The notes under the pieces were generated by a model, which did no database searches, had not been told where the DNA came from, and worked only from the letters and a program-made list of their open reading frames with translations. Of a stretch of DNA of 17,754 nucleotides, positions 1 to 6,481 are shown piece by piece. The DNA is from CALVXC01 sp036636255 (GTDB lineage Bacteria; Bacillota_I; Bacilli_A; RF39; UBA660). Numbering within the stretch: the first letter of the stretch is position 1; every line of letters begins with the position of its first letter. Position numbers and translations under genes: made by a program. Location of the stretch: positions 1 to 17,754 of the forward strand of contig JAVWOV010000013.1 of the NCBI GenBank assembly GCA_036636255.1, written 5' to 3'.

Positions 1-79
1 AACTATATTTTGTCTATTTTTTACAGATTAATTACTTTTACTCTTTTTTACTGTATTGTTTAAAATCACCGTTTTTTAA

Positions 80-970
80 TTAAGTAACATTTACCGTTAC
101 AGTTAAACTTCTTATGTTAAATTCACTATCACTAACTGTATATAAGATATCATATGTACCTATAATATTCGGGTTTACATTACTGGTAACGATTATTTTA
201 TTACTAATATCACCATCATAGTTATCAAAAGCAGTTGCTACCGGAACTGTAAATATATTCCCCTTAACAATAGAAATATTACTACGAACAGTACTATTAT
301 TAACAGTTATAACTGGTGGTGTTGTATCTTTTACATTAACCATACGCTTAACACTTACAGGCGTACCATTATCACTAACAGTATAAGTTATTTGATATAT
401 TCCTTTAATACTTGTATCAACATTTATTACTGTTTGATTATTTTTAGTAATAGTTTTATTAATCTCTTTAATTAAAGAACCCACACTGTTATGGGCAATT
501 ATACCCGGATCAATGAATTCTTCGTTTAGATTTACCGTCATTTCCAATTCACCTTTTAATACAATATTAGGCGCAAAAGGATCATTTTCTTTGGTACAGT
601 CTTCACGGGGGTTTAAAATCGTATAAACATAATTTTTATTGCTTCTTTTTATATTTATATATTGACAATTTAATAATGCTTTTTGACTTTTAGGGTCCTT
701 AATATAAGCATCAATATAACCATTTTGTTTTAATGCTCCAAGTGTTATATTAATGGATTCATTTTCTTTAATTGGTAAATTATCAGAATTATTTAATGCC
801 CAATCATTAGCAGCTTTTTTAATATTTATTTGCTGAGTTTCCGTGATTGTTTTTTTACTATTTCTTACCGAGTCAGTTACAATTGTCATAGTAATCATAG
901 AAATTATGCTTAATAAAACCAGTATACCCATTATTTCGATTAGGGTAAAGCCGTTTATATTTTTTGTCAT
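80..970 (-). CDS. Type IV pilin-like protein with two C-terminal Ig-like domains
   Basis: Predicted surface or pilus-associated protein of 296 aa. Residues 1-7 are a short basic leader ending in Gly7, followed by the class III signal FTLIE (Glu at +5) and a hydrophobic helix to about residue 31; this is the prepilin peptidase cleavage/methylation pattern. Residues 45-125 form a pilin-like head with Trp57 and the block TLGALKQNGYID. Residues 133-213 and 217-296 look like two bacterial Ig-like (DUF5011/HYR-type) domains, each ending in a GxYxxxYTVSD strand pattern. Cys102 and Cys125 could form a disulfide. The start has a good site (TAGGAG, 7 bases before ATG). It lies downstream of a paralogue and shares its architecture. 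No pilus ATPase, platform protein or prepilin peptidase is in the window. Whether it is a pilus subunit, an adhesin or a pseudopilin cannot be told. Pilin N-terminus: very sure; Ig family name: fairly sure. Confidence 0.88.
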   Translation of the reverse strand: MTKNINGFTLIEIMGILVLLSIISMITMTIVTDSVRNSKKTITETQQINIKKAANDWALNNSDNLPIKENESINITLGALKQNGYIDAYIKDPKSQKALLNCQYINIKRSNKNYVYTILNPREDCTKENDPFAPNIVLKGELEMTVNLNEEFIDPGIIAHNSVGSLIKEINKTITKNNQTVINVDTSIKGIYQITYTVSDNGTPVSVKRMVNVKDTTPPVITVNNSTVRSNISIVKGNIFTVPVATAFDNYDGDISNKIIVTSNVNPNIIGTYDILYTVSDSEFNIRSLTVTVNVT

Positions 971-1229
971 TTAAATACTCCTAATATGATGTAATTATTT
1001 AATCACATTTTCCTTTATATTTAGATTTTTTTAATAAGATATCCATAAACTTATATGATTTTTTATCTACGGTAAATTTAAATTACTATTTTTTTTAATA
1101 ATTATAGTTTGATACAATAATATTTTTACTGTTTTTCGTTACAAACATAGTTTAAAACAATATATTCATTTTTAAAATCAAATTAATTTATAACCATTTC
1201 TTGATAAGATCGATTATCAACAGTTATAA
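971..1229. other. Intergenic region between the two pilin-like genes
   Basis: 259 very AT-rich bases. On the minus strand there is a TATAAT at 1101-1106 without a clear -35 at 17 bases, so no promoter is called for the downstream pilin gene. A ribosome binding site lies at the end next to 970, and a 20-base palindrome-like sequence lies at 1201-1220. I see no small ORF with a ribosome site and no RNA gene. Confidence 0.5.
1201..1220. repeat. Inverted repeat just after the second pilin-like gene
   Basis: Arms TTGATAA and TTATCAA (7 bases) flank a 6-base centre, starting 10 bases beyond the stop codon at 1230. On the minus strand no U-run follows, so it is a poor intrinsic terminator. It could be a weak 3' hairpin or a protein-binding palindrome. 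Function unknown. Confidence 0.45.
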
Positions 1230-1895
1230 TTATTTTTTAGTATTTCTAACCATAACAGTACGATATGCTTTTGTTATCAATTTATTATCAGTAGCAATAT
1301 AAGTAATACGATATTCACTTATAGTAGATGTATCAACCATTGAAACATTTTCATACTTATCACCAACTTTTTTTAAAACTAATTTAGTATAGTCGTTAAT
1401 AACATCACCATTTTTATCAGTTATTTTTACCCCTTGGTCCTCATACAGTTCATTTATTTCAACATATTGTATATTTTCACCAATTAAAACTATAGTAGGA
1501 GCATTCTTATTATTTTGACTATCAGTATTTAAATCATCAGTTATTTCATATTTATATTTGTTATTTACTTTAATAATTTTTATAATAAGATTATTAGAAA
1601 ATTCTTTTTTTGTTTGAGGATTTATTAACTGATCATCAATGTATCCCTCTTTTTTTAAGTTACCTAAGGTTAATGTAATGGTTTCCTCATTTTCGGGCAT
1701 TAAAAAGACGTTTTCTGACGCCCATTTTTTAGCACCTGATATTATATTTTCAATTTGTATATTATAAATTTTAAGATTATTTTCCTTAACAACATTATTT
1801 ACAACCGGCGTAATAATGGCAGCTATTATTCCAAGTAAAGTAATTATTGCAATTAATTCAATTAAGGTAAATCCTAACTTTGACTTTTTTATCAT
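1230..1895 (-). CDS. Type IV pilin-like protein with one C-terminal Ig-like domain
   Basis: Predicted surface or pilus-associated protein of 221 aa, paralogue of the gene at 80-970. The basic leader MIKKSKLG (cut after Gly8) precedes FTLIE and a hydrophobic helix to about residue 32. The head (about 45-125) has Trp58 and TLGNLKKEGYID at residues 76-87, almost the same positions as in the paralogue. A single Ig-like domain spans about 132-217. There is no cysteine, unlike the paralogue. The frame stays open upstream to 2048, but I chose the ATG at 1895 because it has an AGAGGTG site 5 bases away, gives a canonical prepilin leader, and lies downstream of a good promoter at 1933-1961; a longer start would also run into the tuf terminator. 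It is transcribed separately from tuf. Its exact role (major or minor pilin, adhesin) is unknown. Confidence 0.88.
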   Translation of the reverse strand: MIKKSKLGFTLIELIAIITLLGIIAAIITPVVNNVVKENNLKIYNIQIENIISGAKKWASENVFLMPENEETITLTLGNLKKEGYIDDQLINPQTKKEFSNNLIIKIIKVNNKYKYEITDDLNTDSQNNKNAPTIVLIGENIQYVEINELYEDQGVKITDKNGDVINDYTKLVLKKVGDKYENVSMVDTSTISEYRITYIATDNKLITKAYRTVMVRNTKK

Positions 1896-1932
1896 CTTTA
1901 CACCTCTGTTTATACTTTTACAGTTTATATAC

Positions 1933-1961
1933 AGTATAATATAATTTAAAGAAAATTGCAA
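1933..1961 (-). promoter_or_regulatory. Promoter of the pilin-like gene at 1230-1895
   Basis: On the minus strand, -35 TTGCAA (1956-1961), 17-base spacer, -10 TATACT (1933-1938). The expected start is near 1926, about 30 bases before the ATG. It lies beyond the tuf terminator, which supports an independent transcription unit. Confidence 0.7.
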
Positions 1962-2036
1962 TAACTTTAATAGGTTTTTCAGTTGTTTTTTCGTACTATA
2001 TTTTTTTAAAAATACAATATTTTTATTATTGCATAG

Positions 2037-2066
2037 TAAAAGAAGCATCTAAATATGCTTCTTTTA
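2037..2066 (-). terminator. Intrinsic terminator of the str operon after tuf
   Basis: A perfect 12-base stem (2037-2048 with 2055-2066), 6-base loop, A-rich on the 5' side and CTTCTTTTA on the 3' side. It starts 18 bases after the tuf stop codon. The symmetrical A/T flanks would let it work in both directions. Confidence 0.8.
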
Positions 2067-2083
2067 TCCTTTTAATATTAATA

Positions 2084-3268
2084 CTATTTAATTATTTCAG
2101 AAACATTACCAGCTCCAACGGTTCTTCCACCTTCACGAATAGAAAATTTTGTACCATTTTCAATAGCAATTGGAGCAATTAACTCCACAACCATTTCAAC
2201 ATTATCACCAGGCATAACCATTTCTACACCCTCTGGTAATTCAATAACACCAGTTACGTCAGTTGTTCTAAAATAAAATTGTGGACGGTAGTTACTAAAA
2301 AATGGAGTATGTCTTCCGCCTTCTTCTTTTGATAAAACGTAAACTTGTGCTTTAAATTTAGTATGGGGTGTTACGCTACCCGGTTTAGCTAAAACTTGAC
2401 CACGCTCTACATCTTCACGAGCAACACCACGTAATAATACACCCGCATTGTCCCCAGCTTCAGCATAATCTAATTGTTTTCTAAACATTTCAATACCAGT
2501 TACAACTGATTTTTTAGTATCTTTAATACCAATAATTTCAACTTCATCATTTAATTTTAATTTTCCTCTTTCAACCCGTCCTGTTACAACTGTTCCACGA
2601 CCAGTTATAGTAAATACATCTTCAATAGGCATTAAGAATGGTTTATCAGTATCTCTTTCTGGTGTTTCAATCCAAGTATCAACTGCTTCCATTAATTCAA
2701 TAACACTTTTTTCGTATTTTTCTTCACCTTCTAATGCTTTTAATGCTGAACCTCTAATAATTGGCGTATTTTCGCCATCAAAACCATATTCAGTTAATAA
2801 TTCACGAATTTCCATTTCTACTAGATCTAATAATTCCTCATCATCAACCATATCACATTTATTCATAAATACTACCATACGTGGCACACCTACTTGACGA
2901 GATAATAAAATGTGTTCACGAGTTTGAGCCATAGCTCCATCTGTTGCTGCAATTACTAAAATTGCTCCATCCATTTGAGCTGCTCCTGTAATCATGTTTT
3001 TTACGTAATCAGCATGGCCCGGACAATCAACATGTGCATAATGTCTTTTATCAGTTTCATACTCAACATGTGATGTATTGATAGTTATCCCACGTTCTCT
3101 TTCCTCTGGGGCCTTATCAATATTTGCAAAGGCAATTGCCTCCGCATGACCTGATTTAGCTAAAACTGCTGTTATAGCAGCGGTTAAAGTTGTCTTACCA
3201 TGATCAACGTGTCCAATTGTACCAATATTAATATGTGGTTTTGAACGATCAAATTTTTCTTTTGCCAT
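2084..3268 (-). CDS. tuf: Translation elongation factor Tu
   Basis: GTPase of 394 aa that carries aminoacyl-tRNA to the ribosomal A site in the cytoplasm. The G domain shows the P-loop GHVDHGKT (19-26), DCPG (81-84), NKCD (136-139) and the switch I segment ERERGIT. Domains 2 and 3 fill about 210-394, ending with the usual GAGNVSEI tail. Length equals the family norm (about 394-396). The ATG has AAGGAGG 8 bases upstream. It is the last gene of the str block: 71 bases after fusA, with a probable own promoter at 3301-3329 and a strong terminator behind it. One oddity: the nearly invariant DGPMPQTREH segment reads DGAMAQTREH here (Ala112, Ala114). Identity is certain. Confidence 0.99.
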   Translation of the reverse strand: MAKEKFDRSKPHINIGTIGHVDHGKTTLTAAITAVLAKSGHAEAIAFANIDKAPEERERGITINTSHVEYETDKRHYAHVDCPGHADYVKNMITGAAQMDGAILVIAATDGAMAQTREHILLSRQVGVPRMVVFMNKCDMVDDEELLDLVEMEIRELLTEYGFDGENTPIIRGSALKALEGEEKYEKSVIELMEAVDTWIETPERDTDKPFLMPIEDVFTITGRGTVVTGRVERGKLKLNDEVEIIGIKDTKKSVVTGIEMFRKQLDYAEAGDNAGVLLRGVAREDVERGQVLAKPGSVTPHTKFKAQVYVLSKEEGGRHTPFFSNYRPQFYFRTTDVTGVIELPEGVEMVMPGDNVEMVVELIAPIAIENGTKFSIREGGRTVGAGNVSEIIK

Positions 3269-3300
3269 TTTAAATTCCTCCTTTTATTTATCTACTTTAT

Positions 3301-3329
3301 ATTTTATATCAACTAGTTAAAATTTTCAA
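3301..3329 (-). promoter_or_regulatory. Probable internal tuf promoter
   Basis: On the minus strand, -35 TTGAAA (3324-3329), 17 bases, -10 TAAAAT (3301-3306); a TGA-TATAAA reading shifted two bases is also possible. It sits in the 71-base fusA-tuf gap. Extra tuf promoters are common because EF-Tu is needed in excess over EF-G. The match is weaker than at the other promoters of the window. Confidence 0.45.
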
Positions 3330-3342
3330 GTCCTTTTAACTA
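3314..3342 (-). repeat. Inverted repeat across the fusA stop codon
   Basis: Perfect 9-base arms TAGTTAAAA and TTTTAACTA (3334-3342 and 3314-3322) with an 11-base loop. The 5' arm begins with the fusA TAG stop, and the loop holds the -35 of the probable tuf promoter. No U-run follows, so termination is unlikely. It may protect or define an mRNA end, or be chance in AT-rich DNA. Confidence 0.4.
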
Positions 3343-5412
3343 ATTTCCACCATTTTTTTTAATTATATCTTCCGCAATATTTTTAGGTACTTCTTCATAA
3401 TGATCAAATACCATCGTAAATTGCCCACGTCCTTGAGAATTAGATCTTAAACTAGTAGCATATCCAAACATTTCCGACAAAGGCACCATCGCTTCTAATG
3501 CTAACGCATTACCACGAGTTTCTTGTCCTAATGGTCGGCCTCTTCTAGATGTAATATCACCCATAACATTTCCTAAATATTCATCAGGTACAACTATTTG
3601 TACTTTCATAATAGGTTCTAAAATAATTGGTTTACATTTCTTTTTTGCTTCTTTTAAAGCCATACTAGCTGCTATTTTAAACGCCATTTCTGATGAATCA
3701 ACATCATGATATGAACCATCATATAAAGTCGCTTTTACATCAACCATTTGATAGCCAGCCAAAACGCCTGTTTTCATAGATTCTTGTAAACCTTTATCCG
3801 TTACCGGAATATATTCTCTTGGTACCGTTCCACCAACTACTTTATCAACAAATTCATAACCTTTATCAGGATTTGGTTCAAATTTAATCCAAACATGACC
3901 ATATTGACCTCTACCACCAGATTGTTTAATATATTTTCCTTCACATGATGCTTCCTGAGTTAAAGTTTCCCGATAGGATACTTGTGGCTTGCCAATATTC
4001 GCTTCAACATTAAATTCTCTTTTCATACGGTCAACTATTATATCTAAATGTAATTCACCCATTCCGGCAATAACCGTTTGACCTGTTTCATGATTAGTAC
4101 TTGCTCTAAAAGTAGGATCTTCCTCAGATAGTTTTTGTAAAGCTATCCCCATTTTATCTTGATCAGCTTTTGTTTTTGGTTCAATCGCTAATTCAATTAC
4201 AGGTTCTGGAAATTCCATTGTTTCTAAAATAACAGGATTTTTTTCTGCACATAATGAATCGCCTGTAGTAGTATTTTTAAGTCCCACCGCTGCTGCTATA
4301 TCACCGGCATATACATCAGTTATTTCCGTACGATTATTAGCATGCATTTGTAATAATCGCCCAATTCTTTCTTTACTACCTTTAGTAGCATTAGTTATAT
4401 ATGAACCACTACTTAAATGACCAGAATAAACTCTAAAAAAAGTTAATCTTCCAACAAAAGGATCAGTTGCTACTTTAAATGCTAACGCTGCAAAAGGTTC
4501 TTCATCATTAGGATGTCTTTCTACTTCCTTACCTTGTTTATCAGTACATTTAATTGCTTCTACATCAACTGGTGATGGCAAGTAATCTAATATCGCATCT
4601 AATAATAATTTTATTCCCTTATTACCTAAAGCTGTTCCACATAAAACTGGGAAAAATTCAACAGATAATGTTCCTTTACGAATAGCTTTTTTAATAAGAT
4701 CAATAGAAATATCTTCGCCTTCTAAATATTTTTCCATTAATTCATCATCATATTCGGCTACAGCTTCAATTAATTCATTTCTTTTTTCGTCAACTATTCC
4801 TATTAGATTATCAGGAATTTCAATAATAGTAGTTTCTTCATTTTCTAGGCCATCATAACGATAAGCTGTTTTAGTTAATAAATCAATTATTCCATCAAAA
4901 TCATTCTCTGCTCCAATTGGCCATTGAATTGGTTTAGCATTTACACCTAAACGATCATCAATTGTTTTTAAGCTGTATCCAAAATCAGCACCTAATTTAT
5001 CCATTTTATTAGCCATTATCATGCGTGGCACTTTAAATTCTGTTGCTTGTCGCCAAACTGTTTCTGTTTGTGGCTCAATACCTGCTTGCGCATCAATTAA
5101 TGCTACAGCTCCATCTAGTACCCGCAACGATCTTGATACTTCAACCGTAAAATCAACATGGCCTGGTGTATCAATAATATTTAAGCGATAGCCTTTCCAA
5201 AACGCCGTAGTGGCTGCTGATGTTATCGTGATTCCCCGTTCTTGTTCTTGGGCCATCCAATCCATTTGACTAGCCCCATCATGAGTTTCACCAATTTTAT
5301 GTATTTTTCCTGTATGGTATAATATGCGTTCCGTGCAAGTAGTTTTACCAGCATCAATATGCGCCATTATTCCAATATTTCGTGTATTTTTTAAACTATA
5401 TTCACGAGCCAT
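3340..5412 (-). CDS. fusA: Translation elongation factor G
   Basis: GTPase of 690 aa that drives tRNA-mRNA translocation on the ribosome and, with the recycling factor, ribosome splitting. G motifs are visible: P-loop AHIDAGKT (17-24), switch I ERGITITSAA, DTPGHVDF, and NKMD near residue 136. Domain II begins near residue 300. Domains III-V follow, with the GMGELHLDI and SYRETLT segments and the C-terminal SRRGRPLGQE region. Length matches bacterial EF-G (about 690-695). It starts 15 bases after rpsG, with AAGGAAGGA as ribosome site, and is followed by tuf; this order is the classic str operon. The sequence is regular, with no missing motif. Paralogues such as EF-G2 or TetM-like proteins are excluded by context and motif fit. 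Confidence 0.99.
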   Translation of the reverse strand: MAREYSLKNTRNIGIMAHIDAGKTTCTERILYHTGKIHKIGETHDGASQMDWMAQEQERGITITSAATTAFWKGYRLNIIDTPGHVDFTVEVSRSLRVLDGAVALIDAQAGIEPQTETVWRQATEFKVPRMIMANKMDKLGADFGYSLKTIDDRLGVNAKPIQWPIGAENDFDGIIDLLTKTAYRYDGLENEETTIIEIPDNLIGIVDEKRNELIEAVAEYDDELMEKYLEGEDISIDLIKKAIRKGTLSVEFFPVLCGTALGNKGIKLLLDAILDYLPSPVDVEAIKCTDKQGKEVERHPNDEEPFAALAFKVATDPFVGRLTFFRVYSGHLSSGSYITNATKGSKERIGRLLQMHANNRTEITDVYAGDIAAAVGLKNTTTGDSLCAEKNPVILETMEFPEPVIELAIEPKTKADQDKMGIALQKLSEEDPTFRASTNHETGQTVIAGMGELHLDIIVDRMKREFNVEANIGKPQVSYRETLTQEASCEGKYIKQSGGRGQYGHVWIKFEPNPDKGYEFVDKVVGGTVPREYIPVTDKGLQESMKTGVLAGYQMVDVKATLYDGSYHDVDSSEMAFKIAASMALKEAKKKCKPIILEPIMKVQIVVPDEYLGNVMGDITSRRGRPLGQETRGNALALEAMVPLSEMFGYATSLRSNSQGRGQFTMVFDHYEEVPKNIAEDIIKKNGGN

Positions 5413-5427
5413 ATATTTATTCCTTCC

Positions 5428-5895
5428 TTACCAACGGTAGTGAGCAAATGCTTTATTTGCCTCTGCCATTCTATGTGTTTCCTCACGCTTTTTAACAGCT
5501 GCTCCACCATCATTAGCTGCATCAATTATTTCATTAGCTAAGTTTAAAGCCATTGAATGACCTCCACGTAATCTAGCGTATTGTACTAACCAACGTAGTC
5601 CTAAAGCTTGACTTCTTTCCGGTCTTACTTCAATTGGAACTTGGTAATTAGCGCCACCAACTCGTCGAGATTTAACTTCTAAAGCTGGTTTAATGTTTGT
5701 TAGGGCCTTATTAAATAATTCCATCGGTTCTTTTCCTGTTTTTTCTTTAATAATATCAAACGCCTGATATAAAATAGTTTGTGCAGTTCCTTTTTTTCCA
5801 TCTAACATTATTTGATTTATTAATTTTGTTACTAATTTAGATTCATACATAGGATCTGCTAAAACATCTCTTTTAACGGCTCTTCTTTTTCGCAT
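5428..5895 (-). CDS. rpsG: 30S ribosomal protein S7
   Basis: Primary-binding protein of the 30S head (155 aa) that nucleates assembly on the 3' major domain of 16S rRNA and borders the E site. Recognised from MRKRRAVKRDVLADP at the N-terminus, the middle segment VGGANYQVPIEVRPERS, and the C-terminal EETHRMAEANKAFAHYRW. Length equals the usual 156. ATG has AAGGAGG upstream in the 18-base gap after rpsL; fusA follows 15 bases later, so the three are surely cotranscribed. In E. coli S7 represses its own operon; I do not see the known E. coli-type site between rpsL and rpsG here, and the gap is too short for it. Confidence 0.98.
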   Translation of the reverse strand: MRKRRAVKRDVLADPMYESKLVTKLINQIMLDGKKGTAQTILYQAFDIIKEKTGKEPMELFNKALTNIKPALEVKSRRVGGANYQVPIEVRPERSQALGLRWLVQYARLRGGHSMALNLANEIIDAANDGGAAVKKREETHRMAEANKAFAHYRW

Positions 5896-5913
5896 AATAT
5901 CCTCCTTCCAATG

Positions 5914-6324
5914 TTATTTTGCTTTTTTAGTTCCATATTTTGAACGTCCTTGGGAACGTTTTTCAACACCAGCAGTGTCTAATGTCCCACGTATTATATG
6001 ATATCTAACACCGATTAAATCTTTGGCTCTCCCACCACGTAGTAAAACAACACTATGTTCTTGTAAATTATGACCTTCTCCTGGTATATAAGCATCTACT
6101 TCACGGCTATTTGATAATCTTACACGAGCATATTTTCTAAGTGCTGAGTTTGGCTTCTTTGGCTTTCTAGTTCCAACACGGGTACATACACCACGTTTTT
6201 GCGGTGCTGCTGCAATAGTTTGTTTTTTTTCTTTAGTATTATATCCTATTCCTAGTACCGGTGACTTACTTTTTTTAACTTTGTTAGTTCTTCTTTTTCT
6301 TACTAATTGATTTATTGTTGGCAT
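5914..6324 (-). CDS. rpsL: 30S ribosomal protein S12 with unusual decoding-loop residues
   Basis: Protein of the 30S decoding centre, 136 aa. The start is the ATG giving MPTINQLVRK, the universal S12 N-terminus, preceded by AAAGGAGG with 4 bases spacing; longer in-frame starts up to 6348 would overlap that site. Conserved blocks include PQKRGVCTRV (41-50), KPKKPNSALRK (54-64), GEGHNLQEHSVVL (82-94) and GRSKYGTKKA at the end. Two departures from the family are visible: the loop normally ending in TTPKKP or MTPKKP reads RKPKKP (Arg53, Lys54), and the nearly invariant KDLPGVRYH reads KDLIGVRYH (Ile104, E. coli position 90). Asp102, the RimO methylthiolation site in other species, is kept. It is the first gene of the rpsL-rpsG-fusA-tuf unit, with a promoter at 6414-6443. 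The Bacillus gene for an L7Ae-like protein between rpoC and rpsL is absent. Confidence 0.98.
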   Translation of the reverse strand: MPTINQLVRKRRTNKVKKSKSPVLGIGYNTKEKKQTIAAAPQKRGVCTRVGTRKPKKPNSALRKYARVRLSNSREVDAYIPGEGHNLQEHSVVLLRGGRAKDLIGVRYHIIRGTLDTAGVEKRSQGRSKYGTKKAK

Positions 6325-6368
6325 AAGTCCTCCTTTCATTACACACATCCAGGTGTTTCATTTTCTAC

Positions 6369-6403
6369 TTAATTAAAGATTTACCGAAGTAAACCTTAAT
6401 TAA
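6369..6403 (-). promoter_or_regulatory. rpsL leader hairpin with UUCG tetraloop
   Basis: On the minus strand a long stem of about 15 pairs with one G-U pair and one bulged U is capped by C(UUCG)G, a very stable tetraloop. It begins a few bases after the expected transcription start and ends about 45 bases before the rpsL ATG. No U-run follows, so it is not an intrinsic terminator. It may stabilise the 5' end or bind a ribosomal protein (S7 or S12); the role is inferred. Confidence 0.6.
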
Positions 6404-6413
6404 ATGCAAATTT

Positions 6414-6443
6414 AATATACCATTTTTATTATATGTTTGTCAA
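6414..6443 (-). promoter_or_regulatory. Promoter of the rpsL-rpsG-fusA(-tuf) operon
   Basis: On the minus strand, a perfect -35 TTGACA (6438-6443), 18 bases, and TGG plus -10 TATATT (6414-6419), an extended -10. The expected start is near 6407. It lies in the 157-base gap after rpoC, which has no evident terminator, so read-through from rpoC may add to it. Confidence 0.8.
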
Positions 6444-6481
6444 TGGTTTTTATGCTTATTTTTATATTCATTTATATTGTT

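Noticed and set aside
1201..1220. Intrinsic terminator after the second pilin-like gene
   Set aside because: No U-run follows on the coding strand; kept only as an inverted repeat.
1896..2048. N-terminal extension of the pilin-like gene up to 2048
   Set aside because: It would put 51 residues before a standard prepilin leader, cross the promoter at 1933-1961 and start in the tuf terminator; the ATG at 1895 has its own ribosome site.
6325..6348. Longer S12 start at 6348
   Set aside because: The eight extra residues overlap the AAAGGAGG ribosome site, and S12 begins universally with PTINQL after Met.
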